DNA from: Vibrio amylolyticus
GTDB lineage: Bacteria; Pseudomonadota; Gammaproteobacteria; Enterobacterales; Vibrionaceae
Assembly: GCF_023145695.1 (NCBI RefSeq)
Contig: NZ_JAJHVV010000004.1
Coordinates: forward strand, 62,001 to 126,000
Length of the DNA: 64,000 nucleotides
Direction of reading: 5' to 3'
The position numbers were made by a program, and so were the translations under genes. Of this stretch, positions 20,732-31,273 are shown in pieces (position 1 is the first letter of the stretch; the number at the start of each line of letters is the position of its first letter). Under the pieces are notes generated by a model. It did no database searches. It saw only the letters and a program-made list of their open reading frames with translations, and was not told where the DNA came from.

Positions 20732-21592
20732 ATGCGTTTAATTGTTGTGAGCGGTCACTCAGGAGCGGGCAAAAGTGTCGCGCTACGAGTACTTGAAGAT
20801 CTCGGCTATTACTGTGTTGATAATCTACCCGTCAACCTGCTTGATGCGTTTATGGACTCCGTCAACGACAGTAAACAGAATGTCGCCGTTAGTATCGACA
20901 TCCGAAATCTGCCTAAAGAACCCAATTTAGTTGATGACCTCATTACTAAATTGAAGCAAAACAACAATACCAGCGTACTGTTTCTCGATGCCAATCAAGA
21001 AACGCTACTAAAACGCTACAGTGAAACAAGACGTATTCACCCTCTCTCTCTTAGCGACTCTAAACCCTCTCTTGCTCAAGCAATTGAATTAGAGAAAGCC
21101 GTTCTATCTCCACTCAAAGAGCATGCAAATCTGCTTATTGACAGCAGCAATCAGTCTCTGCATGAATTGAGTGAAACGGTGAGAGTAAAAGTAGAAGGGT
21201 GTGAGAGCAAAGAACTCATTATGGTGTTTCAATCGTTTGGGTTTAAATATGGCCTGCCGAATGATGCCGACTATATTTTTGACGTTCGCTTTCTGCCAAA
21301 CCCCCATTGGGAACCAACGCTTCGCCCTATGACGGGTGTTGATAAACCGATCATCGAATTCTTAGAAAGCCACCAAGAAGTTATTGAGTTGAAAGAGCAG
21401 ATTCAAACATTTATCTCAAACTGGCTACCTAACCTTGAGAATAACAACCGGAGTTATTTAACCGTAGCTATCGGCTGTACGGGTGGCAAACATCGCTCTG
21501 TTTACCTCACGCAACAAATTGGTGAATACTTTTCATCACTTGGTAAACAAGTTCAGATTCGCCATGCATCACTAGAAGAGCACCACTCTTAA
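20732..21592 (+). CDS. rapZ: RNase adapter protein RapZ
   Basis: Binds the small RNA GlmZ and guides RNase E cleavage, adjusting GlmS and so amino-sugar supply. The N-terminal P-loop is GHSGAGKS (residues 8-15). The C-terminal domain has the family motifs [26 protein letters not shown] and [16 protein letters not shown]. The length of 286 is normal. It lies between ptsN and npr, 8 bp after ptsN. Confidence 0.95.
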   Translation: MRLIVVSGHSGAGKSVALRVLEDLGYYCVDNLPVNLLDAFMDSVNDSKQNVAVSIDIRNLPKEPNLVDDLITKLKQNNNTSVLFLDANQETLLKRYSETRRIHPLSLSDSKPSLAQAIELEKAVLSPLKEHANLLIDSSNQSLHELSETVRVKVEGCESKELIMVFQSFGFKYGLPNDADYIFDVRFLPNPHWEPTLRPMTGVDKPIIEFLESHQEVIELKEQIQTFISNWLPNLENNNRSYLTVAIGCTGGKHRSVYLTQQIGEYFSSLGKQVQIRHASLEEHHS

Positions 21593-21631
21593 CGCTTACT
21601 CTATTTCTCAGTCATTTTATAAGGCCCGAAT

Positions 21632-21910
21632 ATGCAGCAACAAAGTCGCACTGTTTTAATTCAAAACCGTCTTGGTCTGCACGCTCGCGCTGCTGTTAAA
21701 CTCGTTGAACTCGCACAATCATTTGATGCTGTCCTAACCATCATTAATCATGAAGGAACCGAAGCAACAGCGGATAGCGTCATGGGTTTGCTGATGTTGG
21801 AATCCGCCCAAGGGCAGCATGTCACAATCAATGCCGAGGGAAATAACGCAATTAATGCGCTCGAAGCTGTTTGTCATCTCATAGAAGACCGTTTTGAAGA
21901 AGAAGAGTAA
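21632..21910 (+). CDS. ptsO: Phosphocarrier protein NPr
   Basis: HPr-like carrier that passes phosphate from PtsP to EIIA-Ntr. The active-site His is His17 in GLHARAA, and [12 protein letters not shown] carries the Ser49 equivalent of HPr Ser46. The length is 92. This is the last gene of the rpoN-hpf-ptsN-rapZ-npr run. I saw no clear terminator before mgtE. Confidence 0.94.
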   Translation: MQQQSRTVLIQNRLGLHARAAVKLVELAQSFDAVLTIINHEGTEATADSVMGLLMLESAQGQHVTINAEGNNAINALEAVCHLIEDRFEEEE

Positions 21911-22039
21911 CTTTCATTTCAGTTATCCATCAATTACCACTTTCATTTTTATCCAACATCGTCAGCATTAGTAGTTGCTTAGGTATAGAATTAAGTTACT
22001 ATTCAAAGCATTGTAAGTATTAGGAACTAGGGGGAACCA

Positions 22040-23395
22040 ATGGCAGAGCAAATAGAATTTGATCAGGCTCACCAAGCCCTCCAAGAAGTGACCGACGCCC
22101 TCGAAAATGGTCGCTTTGTCCATGTCAGACGCCAACTGCAAGACATGGAACCTGAAGATATTGCTCACCTACTTGAAGCCTCTCCACGTAAAAGTCGTGA
22201 AGTCCTTTGGCAACTCACCGATCCTGAAGATTATGGTGAGATCCTCGATGAGCTGAGCGAAGACGTAAAAGATGCCCTCGTATCCAAGATGGCACCTGAG
22301 ACGTTGGCTGAAGCCACAGAAGGTATGGATACCGATGATGTCGCTTATGTCCTTCGTAGTTTGCCAGACGATGTCTCACGCGAAGTATTGTCTCAAATGG
22401 ACACCGCCGATCGTCAACGTGTAGAGACCGCTCTCTCCTACTCGGAAGATACTGCTGGCGGTATCATGAATACCGACGTTATCACTATTCGTGCTGACGT
22501 TGATGTTGATGTGGTTTTGCGATATCTACGTATGAAGGGAGAGCTGCCTGAAGCAACGGACTCACTCTATGTTATCGATCAAGAGAGCCGACTCATTGGT
22601 CAATTGCCGCTGATTGCTCTTTTAACCACGCAGCCCGATATTCCCATCATAGACGTGATGAATGACGTTGATGAGGCAATTTCAGTCGAAGCGAGTGACT
22701 CTGATGTCGCGAGCTTATTTGAACGTCGTAACTGGGTTTCTGCACCCGTTGTCGATGAAAACCAACATCTTGTCGGCCGTATTACAATCGATGATGTGGT
22801 TGATGTTATTCGTGAAGATGCCGAGCACTCAATGATGAGCTTAGCCGGTCTTGATGATGACGAAGATACCTTTGCCCCTGTTGTGAAATCCGCGCGTAAG
22901 CGGAGTATTTGGCTGGGTGTCAATGTTCTTGCAGCGCTAACCGCCGCTTCTGTTTCAAACATGTTTGAAGCCACGCTTGAGCAAATGGCAGCGATTGCCG
23001 TCTTGATGACTATCGTTCCGTCCATGGGTGGGGTTGCGGGTAACCAAACCGTGGCCCTAGTGATTCGTGGCCTAGCACTTGGTCATATCGGTGACTCAAA
23101 CAAACGCGAATTACTACTCAAAGAAGCCGCGATTGGCTTTTTAAACGGGATTCTGTGGGCGCTGATCATTGGTGCCATTGTTGTCGCTTGGAAAGGTGAC
23201 TGGGTGCTTGGTGGAATAATATCGGCCGCGATGATGGTCAACTTACTTGTCGCTGGTGTTGCGGGGGTAAGTATTCCAATCATGCTTAAGAAGATGGATA
23301 TCGACCCAGCACTCGCAGGCGGTATGATGCTCACCACCATTACTGATGTGATTGGTCTGTTTGTCTTCCTTGGTCTTGCGACCTTAGTGATTTAA
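22040..23395 (+). CDS. mgtE: Magnesium transporter MgtE
   Basis: Inner-membrane Mg2+ channel gated by cytosolic Mg2+. The N domain (residues 30-135, LEASPRKSREVLWQLTDPEDYGEIL) is followed by two CBS domains (140-260, SYSEDTAGGIMNTDVITI and WVSAPVVDENQHLVGRITIDD). Five C-terminal TM helices follow, with the pore-lining GVAGNQTVALVIRGLALG. The length of 451 is normal. AGGGGGAA precedes the ATG. The 129-bp leader is too short for, and does not resemble, a magnesium riboswitch. Confidence 0.95.
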   Translation: MAEQIEFDQAHQALQEVTDALENGRFVHVRRQLQDMEPEDIAHLLEASPRKSREVLWQLTDPEDYGEILDELSEDVKDALVSKMAPETLAEATEGMDTDDVAYVLRSLPDDVSREVLSQMDTADRQRVETALSYSEDTAGGIMNTDVITIRADVDVDVVLRYLRMKGELPEATDSLYVIDQESRLIGQLPLIALLTTQPDIPIIDVMNDVDEAISVEASDSDVASLFERRNWVSAPVVDENQHLVGRITIDDVVDVIREDAEHSMMSLAGLDDDEDTFAPVVKSARKRSIWLGVNVLAALTAASVSNMFEATLEQMAAIAVLMTIVPSMGGVAGNQTVALVIRGLALGHIGDSNKRELLLKEAAIGFLNGILWALIIGAIVVAWKGDWVLGGIISAAMMVNLLVAGVAGVSIPIMLKKMDIDPALAGGMMLTTITDVIGLFVFLGLATLVI

Positions 23396-23448
23396 AGCTG
23401 AAATTTAAAAGCAGTGATTTAAAGACATTCGCTTTTCCATCGGAAATG

Positions 23449-23484
23449 AAAAAGGCTTAACAGCAATCACTGTTAAGCCTTTTC
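23449..23484. terminator. Bidirectional terminator between mgtE and pmbA
   Basis: AAAGGCTTAACAG (23451-23463) and CTGTTAAGCCTTT (23470-23482) form a perfect 13-bp stem with a 6-base loop, flanked by A and T runs. It can end both convergent genes. Confidence 0.92.
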
Positions 23485-23523
23485 TCTATTTAGTATCTCG
23501 CTATATCAGCTTCACTAAACTAG

Positions 23524-24867
23524 CTATTCACCCGCAATTTTCATTGAGTCTAATAAAATAGAACCCGTTTGAATTTGAGAACGTGTTTCCACATCGCTAC
23601 CCACAGCGACAATGCGTGAAAGCATCTCTTTCAGATCGCCCGCAATGGTAATTTCAGAAACTGGGTATTGAATTTCACCGTTTTCGACCCAGAAGCCCGC
23701 AGCGCCACGAGAATAATCACCGGTGACGATATTCACGCCCTGCCCCATAACTTCAGTCACCAACAAACCAGTACCAAGTTCTTTCAGCATCTGCTCAAAA
23801 TTTTGTCCTGTTGATTGCACGTACCAGTTATGGATACCACCAGCATGACCGGTTACCTGCATATTCATCTTACGCGCGGCATAACTAGTAATAAGATAAG
23901 TCGCAAGAACGCCATCCGTAATGATCTCTCGATCTTGGGTATACACCCCTTCGCTATCGAATGGGCTAGAGGCTAAGCCACGTAGCACATGTGGACGCTC
24001 AGAGATATTGAACCACTCAGGAAGAATCTTCTCGCCTAGCTTATCCAGTAAAAATGAAGACTTACGGTATAAGTTACCGCCACTAATAGCCATCACTAAG
24101 TGACCTATCAACCCTGTTGCCACATCCGCTGCAAACATCACAGGATAGCTGCCTGTAGTAAGTTTTCTTGCATCTAAACGACTAATGGTTTTTTCTGCCG
24201 CTTGCTGACCCACGGTTTCAGGCGTCCAAAGCTCATCACGATGACGAGCAAGTGTATAACTGTAGTCACGCTCCATCTCGCCATTTTTACCCTGACCAAT
24301 CACGCAGCAGCTTGTGCTATGACGGCTTGAAGCATAGCTCGCTAATAAGCCATGGCTGTTACCATACACTTTCACACCATAGTGGCTGTCGTAGCTTGCG
24401 CCGTCGCTCTGCTTAATCTTGTCACTGATCGACAATGCTTTCTGCTCTGCTGCAATGGCGATTTTCGCGGCATAGTCTGGATCGGGCGTGTCTGGGTGGA
24501 AAAGGTCTAGGTCAGGAATCTCCTTAACCATAAACTCTGCAGGTGCAGGACCTGCATGTGGGTCTGCAGACGTGTATTGAGCGATATCTAATGCTGCAGC
24601 GACGGTTTGTGCAATCGCTTTATCACTCAGATCAGATGTCGATGCACTGCCTTTTTGCTGATTACGATAGACAGTAATGCCGAGTGCACCATCACTATTA
24701 AACTCGACATTCTCAACTTCACACATGCGAGTGGAAACACTAAGTCCTGTCGATTTTGTAATCGCGACTTCTGCGGCATCAGCACTCACTGAAGCCATTT
24801 CGAGAGCTTTAGCAACTGCAGCTTCTAAATCAACGCGCTGTTGAGCGACTTGTTGTTTTACATCCAT
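23524..24867 (-). CDS. pmbA: Metalloprotease TldE/PmbA
   Basis: Partner of TldD in a cytoplasmic zinc protease that processes microcin B17 and degrades CcdA-like peptides. The 447-residue protein carries the TldE family blocks [44 protein letters not shown] and [23 protein letters not shown]. The HExxxH zinc motif belongs to TldD and is not expected here. It is divergent from yjgA, a conserved pair. Confidence 0.94.
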   Translation of the reverse strand: MDVKQQVAQQRVDLEAAVAKALEMASVSADAAEVAITKSTGLSVSTRMCEVENVEFNSDGALGITVYRNQQKGSASTSDLSDKAIAQTVAAALDIAQYTSADPHAGPAPAEFMVKEIPDLDLFHPDTPDPDYAAKIAIAAEQKALSISDKIKQSDGASYDSHYGVKVYGNSHGLLASYASSRHSTSCCVIGQGKNGEMERDYSYTLARHRDELWTPETVGQQAAEKTISRLDARKLTTGSYPVMFAADVATGLIGHLVMAISGGNLYRKSSFLLDKLGEKILPEWFNISERPHVLRGLASSPFDSEGVYTQDREIITDGVLATYLITSYAARKMNMQVTGHAGGIHNWYVQSTGQNFEQMLKELGTGLLVTEVMGQGVNIVTGDYSRGAAGFWVENGEIQYPVSEITIAGDLKEMLSRIVAVGSDVETRSQIQTGSILLDSMKIAGE

Positions 24868-24988
24868 ATCTAATCTAAGTCATTTTTGAATTATATTGGC
24901 TAAGGATAACAAGAATTTCCCAATCTCCCCACGATTGTTGTTAAAATAGGCCTAATATTAGTTTAAGACAGTGATATAGGCAGAAAAG

Positions 24989-25519
24989 ATGGCTCGTAAA
25001 AATCAAAAAGCGCCTTGGGAACCAGAAGAAGAGATCATTTGGGTCAGTAAGACCGAAATGAAGCACGATATGGATATTCTGCAAAAGTTGGGCGAAGAGC
25101 TGGTTGCTCTGACACCTGCTATGTTGAAAAAGATCCCAATGAGTGAAGATCTTGCTGATGCAATTAAAGATGCACAGCGCTTCAAAAATGAGGCAAAGCG
25201 TCGCCAACTGCAATACATTGGTAAGATGATGCGCACCATCGATACGGAGCCACTACAGGCTGGGTTAGATAAGATCCGCAACAAGCACTCACAAGCAACA
25301 GTTGAGTTTCACAAACTTGAAAAACTGCGTGACCGAGTCGTTGAAGAAGGCGATAGCGCGATTGCTGATGTAATGGATTTATACCCAAATACAGATCGCC
25401 AACGTCTGCGTCAGCTTGCTCGTCAGGCAGCCAAAGAGAAAAAAGCAGGCAAGCCTGCAAAAGCTTTCCGTGAGGTATTCCAAGTACTAAGAGAGCTGCA
25501 TGAATCTAGCGATAGCTAA
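24989..25519 (+). CDS. darP: Ribosome-associated protein YjgA/DarP
   Basis: A 176-residue, highly charged protein associated with late 50S subunits and their maturation. Visible family features are [40 protein letters not shown] and the basic C-terminal helix [29 protein letters not shown]. It is divergent from pmbA, with 121 bp between them. Confidence 0.92.
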   Translation: MARKNQKAPWEPEEEIIWVSKTEMKHDMDILQKLGEELVALTPAMLKKIPMSEDLADAIKDAQRFKNEAKRRQLQYIGKMMRTIDTEPLQAGLDKIRNKHSQATVEFHKLEKLRDRVVEEGDSAIADVMDLYPNTDRQRLRQLARQAAKEKKAGKPAKAFREVFQVLRELHESSDS

Positions 25520-25553
25520 GCTGTCATAGGTGAAGAGTATTTCTAAAAGTAGA

Positions 25554-25588
25554 CCAAAGGGTTGATGAACTTTCATCAACCCTTTTGC
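25554..25588. terminator. Bidirectional terminator between darP and thiQ
   Basis: AAAGGGTTGATGA (25556-25568) and TCATCAACCCTTT (25573-25585) form a perfect 13-bp stem with loop ACTT. It ends both convergent transcription units. Confidence 0.92.
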
Positions 25589-25603
25589 TATCTGTGAAGA
25601 ATA

Positions 25604-26308
25604 TTATTGAGCCGCTAACACAAATTCAGCTAATTGCTTGTTGCTATGCTGTTCCGTTAATTCCTCAATACGCCCAGCAGACTCAACTTGATAATTAGCT
25701 ATGAAGGCATAATGGCTCGCAATGGCTTTGGCGTCATTGATATGATGTGTCACCATTAATACCGTAATATTACGTTCCTTAACCAAGCGTTTAACTAACG
25801 CCAACATCTCCTCTCTTAATACTGGGTCTAATGCCGAAAAAGGCTCATCCAGTAACCAGATAGAGTGAGGCTGAACAAAACATCGAGCTAGGGCAACACG
25901 TTGTCTTTGTCCGCCCGATAAATGCTCAGGTAGACGATCAAGTAGCTGATCCACTCCCACTTGTCGGGCAGAGTCAATGATCAGCTGCTGTTGCTGCTTA
26001 GTCAGCTTCAAACCTGGGTGTAAGCCTAAGCCAATATTCTCTCTAACCGTCAAATGAGCAAAAAGATTATGCTCTTGAAATAACATCGAAAATGGGCGCA
26101 GATAAGGGGCCTTCCCTACAACGGAACGACCCTGTGCTTCAATATCACCAGAAACAGGTTCAATAAAACCCGCGACTAAACTCAATAACGTCGATTTACC
26201 TGCACCACTTGGGCCCATTAGCGCCGTTATCGTGCCTTTCTCTATCTTTAAATCAAAGCAAAAACACTCTTGGTGATAATGGTAATTGACACTTTTTAAA
26301 TTCAGCAT
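25604..26308 (-). CDS. thiQ: Thiamine ABC transporter ATP-binding protein
   Basis: ATPase for uptake of thiamine and its phosphates. Walker A is GPSGAGKST, Q-loop LFQEHNLF, signature LSGGQRQRVALARC, Walker B IWLLDEPFSALDP and the switch His is in VTHHIND. The length is 234. Its start overlaps the thiP end by 7 bp. The gene belongs to a thiBPQ operon behind a TPP riboswitch. Confidence 0.94.
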   Translation of the reverse strand: MLNLKSVNYHYHQECFCFDLKIEKGTITALMGPSGAGKSTLLSLVAGFIEPVSGDIEAQGRSVVGKAPYLRPFSMLFQEHNLFAHLTVRENIGLGLHPGLKLTKQQQQLIIDSARQVGVDQLLDRLPEHLSGGQRQRVALARCFVQPHSIWLLDEPFSALDPVLREEMLALVKRLVKERNITVLMVTHHINDAKAIASHYAFIANYQVESAGRIEELTEQHSNKQLAEFVLAAQ

Positions 26309-27897
26309 TTATCCACGCTCGCATTCGATTTAAACAGGGTTTCCATAATGGCAAAACAGCTCACACTAAGTAGCAGTAGAGTTACAGAGACAACCGCGGC
26401 CGCTTCCATTTGATAACTACCTAGCAGTTGAAACAGATACAAAGGAAGCGTTCTAAACTCTTGACTACCAAACAAGGCAATCGCACTTAAATCACCAATA
26501 GAGAACATAAAGCTGATGGCAAAAGCGTGCGCCATCGGCTTGCGTAAAGCTCTAAGCTCAACCACTTTAAAGCGTTGCCAACCTTTCATGCCTAAACTGG
26601 CACACACATACTGATATTGCTGAGCAATATGCAGCATCGGCTGAGCCAGTGTTTTAATCACGTAAGGCAGAGCCATGAGTGCATTAACCAGCACGACAAC
26701 AACACCTGCAACACTGAATACATCGGTGAAGTTACGTAGCAGTAGAAACAGCCCTGTACTCACCACTAGCCCCGGAGTTACTAATATAATCGTGCCCATC
26801 AACTCTATCTGATCCGCATGACGATGCTGACTTCTAAGGCGTAGAACTCGACTCGTGGTAAGGATGCTGACACCGACCACAACAGCAATAATACTGGCAA
26901 GGCTCGCAACTTTAAGCGAAGACCACAGCGCTAACCAAAAACGGTTATCCATTAATACAACCGGTAACTGACTATTGATTCCACTGATGATAACCATCAC
27001 TAAAGGCGGTAATACGAGTAATAGAGCTACCATGATCCAAAAGCTATCCCACCCTTTAGAGAGCCAATTATCATTACTTATATAGAGCTGTTTATTAATG
27101 GACCCAGAGCTAACCGATAACGGTTTTGATAGACGTTGAATACTAAAGGCAATTACCGCGCAAAGTAACATCTGCCATATCGCAAGCAGTGCGCCTGCTT
27201 GAAGATCAAAATCAAATTTAATCGCTTGATAGATGGCAAGCTCAATGGTCGTTGATTTGGGGCCTCCACCCAACGCCATCACGGTAGCAAAACTCGTAAA
27301 GCAGAGCATGAAAACAAGCCCAAACACATGGGGAAGTTGCTGTTTGAGGCGAGGCCACTCCACCCATTTGAACTTATTCCAATGACTCATACCTAAATGG
27401 GCACATAACTTGTGTTGCTCACTTGGAACCGTATCTAATGCCTGAAGTAATAAGCGACTCGCGTAAGGAAGATTAAAGAAAACATGCGCAAGTAAGATTC
27501 CATTCAAACCATAGATAGAAAATGGCATCGTCCTATCAATGCTTTGTAACCACTGAGCGATTAAGCCGCTATTACCATAAATAGCCAACAAACCAAATAC
27601 ACCGACTAACACAGGTAAAACTAATGTGGTGGCAAAGAGCTTTAGTAGAATTTCCTTGCCACGAAATTGACGTCGCGATAGCGCGTGAGCAACAGGGATA
27701 GCAAAGCCCACGCTAAGCAATGAAGAGAGCAAAGCTTGATAAAAACTAAATTTCGTCACATGACGATAATAAGGGTCGTGCCAAATCTGGCCCAACTCCA
27801 ATGATGGCGCTTCGAATAATAGCGCTGCTAATGCCGAAATGACAAAGGCCGCGATAGCTATCGCGACCCAAATGCCAATCTTAGGAATGGTGTTCAA
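26302..27897 (-). CDS. thiP: Thiamine ABC transporter permease
   Basis: Double-length permease of 531 residues with two binding-protein-dependent transport modules, as is usual for ThiP. Each has the EAA-type loop contacting ThiQ: CAHLGMSHWNKFKWVEWPRLK in the first half and CASLGMKGWQRFKVVELRALRKPM in the second. About twelve TM helices are visible. The start is TTG, with GAGGCG upstream; a downstream ATG would remove the first TM region. It follows thiB by 52 bp. Confidence 0.93.
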   Translation of the reverse strand: MNTIPKIGIWVAIAIAAFVISALAALLFEAPSLELGQIWHDPYYRHVTKFSFYQALLSSLLSVGFAIPVAHALSRRQFRGKEILLKLFATTLVLPVLVGVFGLLAIYGNSGLIAQWLQSIDRTMPFSIYGLNGILLAHVFFNLPYASRLLLQALDTVPSEQHKLCAHLGMSHWNKFKWVEWPRLKQQLPHVFGLVFMLCFTSFATVMALGGGPKSTTIELAIYQAIKFDFDLQAGALLAIWQMLLCAVIAFSIQRLSKPLSVSSGSINKQLYISNDNWLSKGWDSFWIMVALLLVLPPLVMVIISGINSQLPVVLMDNRFWLALWSSLKVASLASIIAVVVGVSILTTSRVLRLRSQHRHADQIELMGTIILVTPGLVVSTGLFLLLRNFTDVFSVAGVVVVLVNALMALPYVIKTLAQPMLHIAQQYQYVCASLGMKGWQRFKVVELRALRKPMAHAFAISFMFSIGDLSAIALFGSQEFRTLPLYLFQLLGSYQMEAAAVVSVTLLLLSVSCFAIMETLFKSNASVDKC

Positions 27898-27949
27898 TAC
27901 CGCGCCTCAAGCAATTTAATATGATGTCCCTTACTTTCAGCCCTATGGC

Positions 27950-28954
27950 TTACATCGTTAGTGCACTTTGCCATTCACGAATCCAACCCTTACGCTCTTC
28001 TGCTACTTTATCAGAACTAAAGCTTAGCGCTTTTTGTGGCAAGGTCAGCGTTTCATAGCCTAGAGGGAGTTCAATATCCGTTACTGGATACATCCAGTTG
28101 CCCGTAGGCATTGCTGATTGGAATTCATCACTTAAAATAAACGCCATAAACTCATCGGCCAATTTTTGATTGGTTGAGCTTTTTACTTTAGCGGCGACTT
28201 CTACTTGTGTGTAGTGGCCTTCCGCAAAATCGGCCGCAGCAAATTTCGAATCATTTTCAGCAATCAAGTGATAAGCAGGCGATGTGGTGTATGACAGAAC
28301 AAGGTCGGATTCCCCTTTTAAAAACATAGAGTACGCTTCTGACCAACCTTTAGTCACCGTCACTGTTTTCTTCGCAAGCTGTTGCCATGCTTCGCTACTC
28401 TCATCGCCATATACTGACTTCACCCAAAGTAGCAGCCCTTGGCCTGGTGTAGATGTGCGTGGATCTTGATAGATCACTTTCAGGTCATCACGCTCTTCGA
28501 CTAGCTCTTTTAAGCTTTTTGGTGGGTTTGCTAATGTCTCTTTGTTGTATACAAAAGCGAAGTAACCGAAGTCATAAGGCACAAACGTCTCGTCACTCCA
28601 TCCGTTCGGAAGAGTCACATTTGATGTATCAACACTGTGAGTAGTCAGTAAGCCCGTTTTCTTCGCTTCGGCCATTAAATTGTTATCAAGGCCCAATACG
28701 ATATCAGCTTTGGTTCTATTACCCTCTAATCGGAGGCGATTCAAAATAGTCACGCCATCATCAAGGGCGACAAAATTTAAATCACAGCCACACTGAGCTT
28801 CAAACGCTTTTTCAACCGCAGGACCAGGCCCCCAATCAGAAGCAAATGAATCGTAGGTATAAACCGTCAGTGTTTCTGAGGCTTGAAGCTGCATTGATAC
28901 GACTGACAAAGATGCCATCGTGGCTAGAGTAATTGCGTTTAGAGGGGTTTTCAC
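27950..28954 (-). CDS. thiB: Thiamine-binding periplasmic protein
   Basis: Periplasmic binding protein for thiamine, thiamine monophosphate and TPP. The signal peptide is MKTPLNAITLATMASLSVVSMQLQASE and the mature protein opens LTVYTYDSFASDWGPGPAVEKAFEAQ, the hallmark of the family. DPRTSTPGQGLLLWVKSVYG is also conserved. The start is GTG with AAGGAGAG upstream. It is the first gene after the TPP riboswitch. Confidence 0.95.
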   Translation of the reverse strand: MKTPLNAITLATMASLSVVSMQLQASETLTVYTYDSFASDWGPGPAVEKAFEAQCGCDLNFVALDDGVTILNRLRLEGNRTKADIVLGLDNNLMAEAKKTGLLTTHSVDTSNVTLPNGWSDETFVPYDFGYFAFVYNKETLANPPKSLKELVEERDDLKVIYQDPRTSTPGQGLLLWVKSVYGDESSEAWQQLAKKTVTVTKGWSEAYSMFLKGESDLVLSYTTSPAYHLIAENDSKFAAADFAEGHYTQVEVAAKVKSSTNQKLADEFMAFILSDEFQSAMPTGNWMYPVTDIELPLGYETLTLPQKALSFSSDKVAEERKGWIREWQSALTM

Positions 28955-29074
28955 TGCTCGCTCTCCTTAGTTGAGCAGCGCAGAAACAGGGGGTGAAGGC
29001 GTGATAGTCGATAAGATTTTTCATTAAAATCTATATCACTGTCATGGGTAGACATAAGATCGACGCTCCACACT

Positions 29075-29208
29075 CAATTCCTACGCCAGCATTATCTGGT
29101 TCAGGTTAATAACCGTTTAAACCGAAAGTTCTGTTAAACGGTGTGCGGGTCCCAAGCTTGGCTTGATCTCAGCTGACACACTCTCTTGTGTCTGGCTCCC
29201 CGATGAGT
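29075..29208 (-). promoter_or_regulatory. TPP riboswitch (thi box) controlling thiBPQ
   Basis: Read on the minus strand, the conserved pieces occur in order: CGGGGAGCC, then GCTGAGATCAAGCC, GGGACCCG, CCTGAACCAGATAATG and CTGGCGTAGGAA. These are the TPP aptamer's core. A variable hairpin (CCGTTTAA/TTAAACGG) sits in the middle. About 120 bases separate the aptamer from the thiB GTG. I see no strong terminator with a long T run in that gap, so control may be at translation, but I cannot decide this by eye. Confidence 0.93.
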
Positions 29209-29262
29209 CGTTAATGATTGTAATTCGTATTGACTAACTTATCCATAAGTATAATCAATGGA

Positions 29263-29883
29263 CTATTTTGAGTATCCCCACCGAGGGACCAAACCTTGCT
29301 CTATACCTAAGTGATCCAAGATTCTTGCCACCATAAAGTCTACGAGATCGTCAATGGATTTTGGTTGATGATAAAAACCTGGAGCGGCAGGCATAATGGT
29401 CACCCCCATTTGAGAGAGCTTATGCATATTCTCTAAATGCAGGGTTGAGAATGGTGTTTCTCGAACCACAAGCAATAATTGTCCACGCTCTTTCATAACG
29501 ACATCTGCGGCACGCTCTATCAAATTGTCTGACATTCCATGTGCAATAGCCGCTACACTGCCCGCTGAACATGGGCAGACTACCATCTGTTTTGGTGCTG
29601 CAGAACCTGACGCCACAGGTGAGAACCAGTCCTCTTTACCACACACTTCAAGATTCTCAGCACTACACCCTAAATGCTCTATAAGTGCTTTCTTACAAGC
29701 ATCAGGGCCACTTGGCAGTTTCAATCCATGCTCTGTCGCAAGAACAACACGGGCAGCAGAAGAGATCAGCAGATACACTTTGTAGTCTGCTGCCAGTAGG
29801 CATTCTAATAAACGAATACCATAGGGGGCGCCAGAAGCACCAGTAAATGCCAACGTAATGGCCTTTTGATTCTGCTTAGTCAT
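29263..29883 (-). CDS. ubiX: Flavin prenyltransferase UbiX
   Basis: Makes prenylated FMN, the cofactor of the UbiD decarboxylase in ubiquinone synthesis. The Rossmann-type flavin motif is [20 protein letters not shown], then [30 protein letters not shown] and [16 protein letters not shown]. The product is 206 aa from ATG 29883. A GTG seven codons upstream is an alternative; neither has a good Shine-Dalgarno. It lies just after mpl, 37 bp away. Confidence 0.93.
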   Translation of the reverse strand: MTKQNQKAITLAFTGASGAPYGIRLLECLLAADYKVYLLISSAARVVLATEHGLKLPSGPDACKKALIEHLGCSAENLEVCGKEDWFSPVASGSAAPKQMVVCPCSAGSVAAIAHGMSDNLIERAADVVMKERGQLLLVVRETPFSTLHLENMHKLSQMGVTIMPAAPGFYHQPKSIDDLVDFMVARILDHLGIEQGLVPRWGYSK

Positions 29884-29920
29884 AGATACAACTTTTTTGT
29901 TCACCGTATTTTAATACTAA

Positions 29921-31273
29921 TTATACTTTTAATGCTTCTAGAAGCTTAGTATGGATACCTTCAAAGCCACCATTACTCATGACTAAGATTTGATCGCCCG
30001 GTCGCGCTTCTTCACTAATGCTAGCGACTAAATCATGAATATCATGACAAACCGTTGTTTCTTGATGACATTTATCCGCAACATCTTGTAGTAACCAATC
30101 GATATTGCTTGGTTGATACAGGTAAACGGAGTCAGCTTTGATTAGTGAAGTGGCTAACGTCTCTTTATGCACGCCGCGCTTCATGGTCGCAGAGCGAGGC
30201 TCTAGCACCGCAATGATTTTATTGTCGCCGACTTTATTACGTAACCCATCCAAAGTGAGTTCAATGGCTGTTGGGTGATGAGCGAAGTCATCATACAAAG
30301 TCACATCATTGACCACACCTTTAAGCTCTAAACGGCGCTTAGTATTGATAAACTCTCCCAGTGCTTCACAGGCTAGATCGGGTGTAACGCCTACATGCCT
30401 AGCTGCCGAGATAGCCATTAGTGCGTTATCAACGTTATGATCGCCCACTAAATCCCACGTCACTTGCCCTACGCATTCATCATGTAAATAAACCTTAAAT
30501 ACAGAGCCATCTTTCTCTACTTTCTCGGCGCGCCATTCACCTTGATCGCCAGTAAATTCAGTCTCACTCCAGCACCCTCGCTGTAGAACGTCATCAATAT
30601 CACTATTATGTTTCGGCGCTAATATTCGACCATTACCGGGAACCGTTCTTACCAAATGATGAAATTGACGCTTTATCGCTTCAAGATCGTCGAAGATGTC
30701 AGCATGATCAAATTCTAGGTTATTCATCACTAACGTTCTTGGGTGATAGTGCACGAACTTGGAACGCTTATCAAAAAAAGCACTGTCGTATTCATCCGCT
30801 TCAACAATGAAAAACATACTCTCACCTAAGCGAGCCGATATTCCAAAGTTCCCAAGTACTCCACCAACTAAGAAGCCCGGCTGATAGCCACACGACTCTA
30901 GGATCCATGCAAGCATACTCGATGTGGTTGTTTTTCCATGTGTGCCCGAAACAGCCAGCACCCAACGATCATGCAGCAGAAACTCTTGCAACCATTGTGG
31001 CCCCGAAGTGTAACGTATATTGGTATTAAGCACATGCTCAACACATGGATTGCCACGGCTCATTGCATTGCCAATCACGACTAAATCAGGCTTTGGCTCT
31101 AATTGAGAAGGGTCAAAACCTTCAATTATTTCTATACCTTGAGATTCAAGTAACGTGCTCATAGGAGGATAAACATTGGCATCAGAGCCGGTTACCTTAT
31201 GCCCAAGTTGGCGCGCTAATACTGCTGCTCCGCCCATAAATGTGCCACAAATTCCCAAGATATGAATATGCAT
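29921..31273 (-). CDS. mpl: UDP-N-acetylmuramate--tripeptide ligase Mpl
   Basis: Attaches recycled L-Ala-gamma-D-Glu-meso-DAP to UDP-MurNAc in peptidoglycan recycling. The Mur ligase ATP loop is AVSGTHGKTTTSSMLAW; other blocks are MHIHILGICGTFMGGAAVLAR at the N-terminus, FEFDHADIF-like NNLEFDHADIFDDLEAIK, and YDDFAHHPTAIELTLDGLR. I start at ATG 31273 (450 aa), which matches homologues; 17 additional N-terminal residues are possible in frame. It is divergent from fbp, as in E. coli. Confidence 0.94.
   Translation of the reverse strand: MHIHILGICGTFMGGAAVLARQLGHKVTGSDANVYPPMSTLLESQGIEIIEGFDPSQLEPKPDLVVIGNAMSRGNPCVEHVLNTNIRYTSGPQWLQEFLLHDRWVLAVSGTHGKTTTSSMLAWILESCGYQPGFLVGGVLGNFGISARLGESMFFIVEADEYDSAFFDKRSKFVHYHPRTLVMNNLEFDHADIFDDLEAIKRQFHHLVRTVPGNGRILAPKHNSDIDDVLQRGCWSETEFTGDQGEWRAEKVEKDGSVFKVYLHDECVGQVTWDLVGDHNVDNALMAISAARHVGVTPDLACEALGEFINTKRRLELKGVVNDVTLYDDFAHHPTAIELTLDGLRNKVGDNKIIAVLEPRSATMKRGVHKETLATSLIKADSVYLYQPSNIDWLLQDVADKCHQETTVCHDIHDLVASISEEARPGDQILVMSNGGFEGIHTKLLEALKV

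Noticed and set aside
21911..22039. Magnesium riboswitch before mgtE
   Set aside because: The gap is only 129 bp, AT-rich, and shows none of the expected stems.
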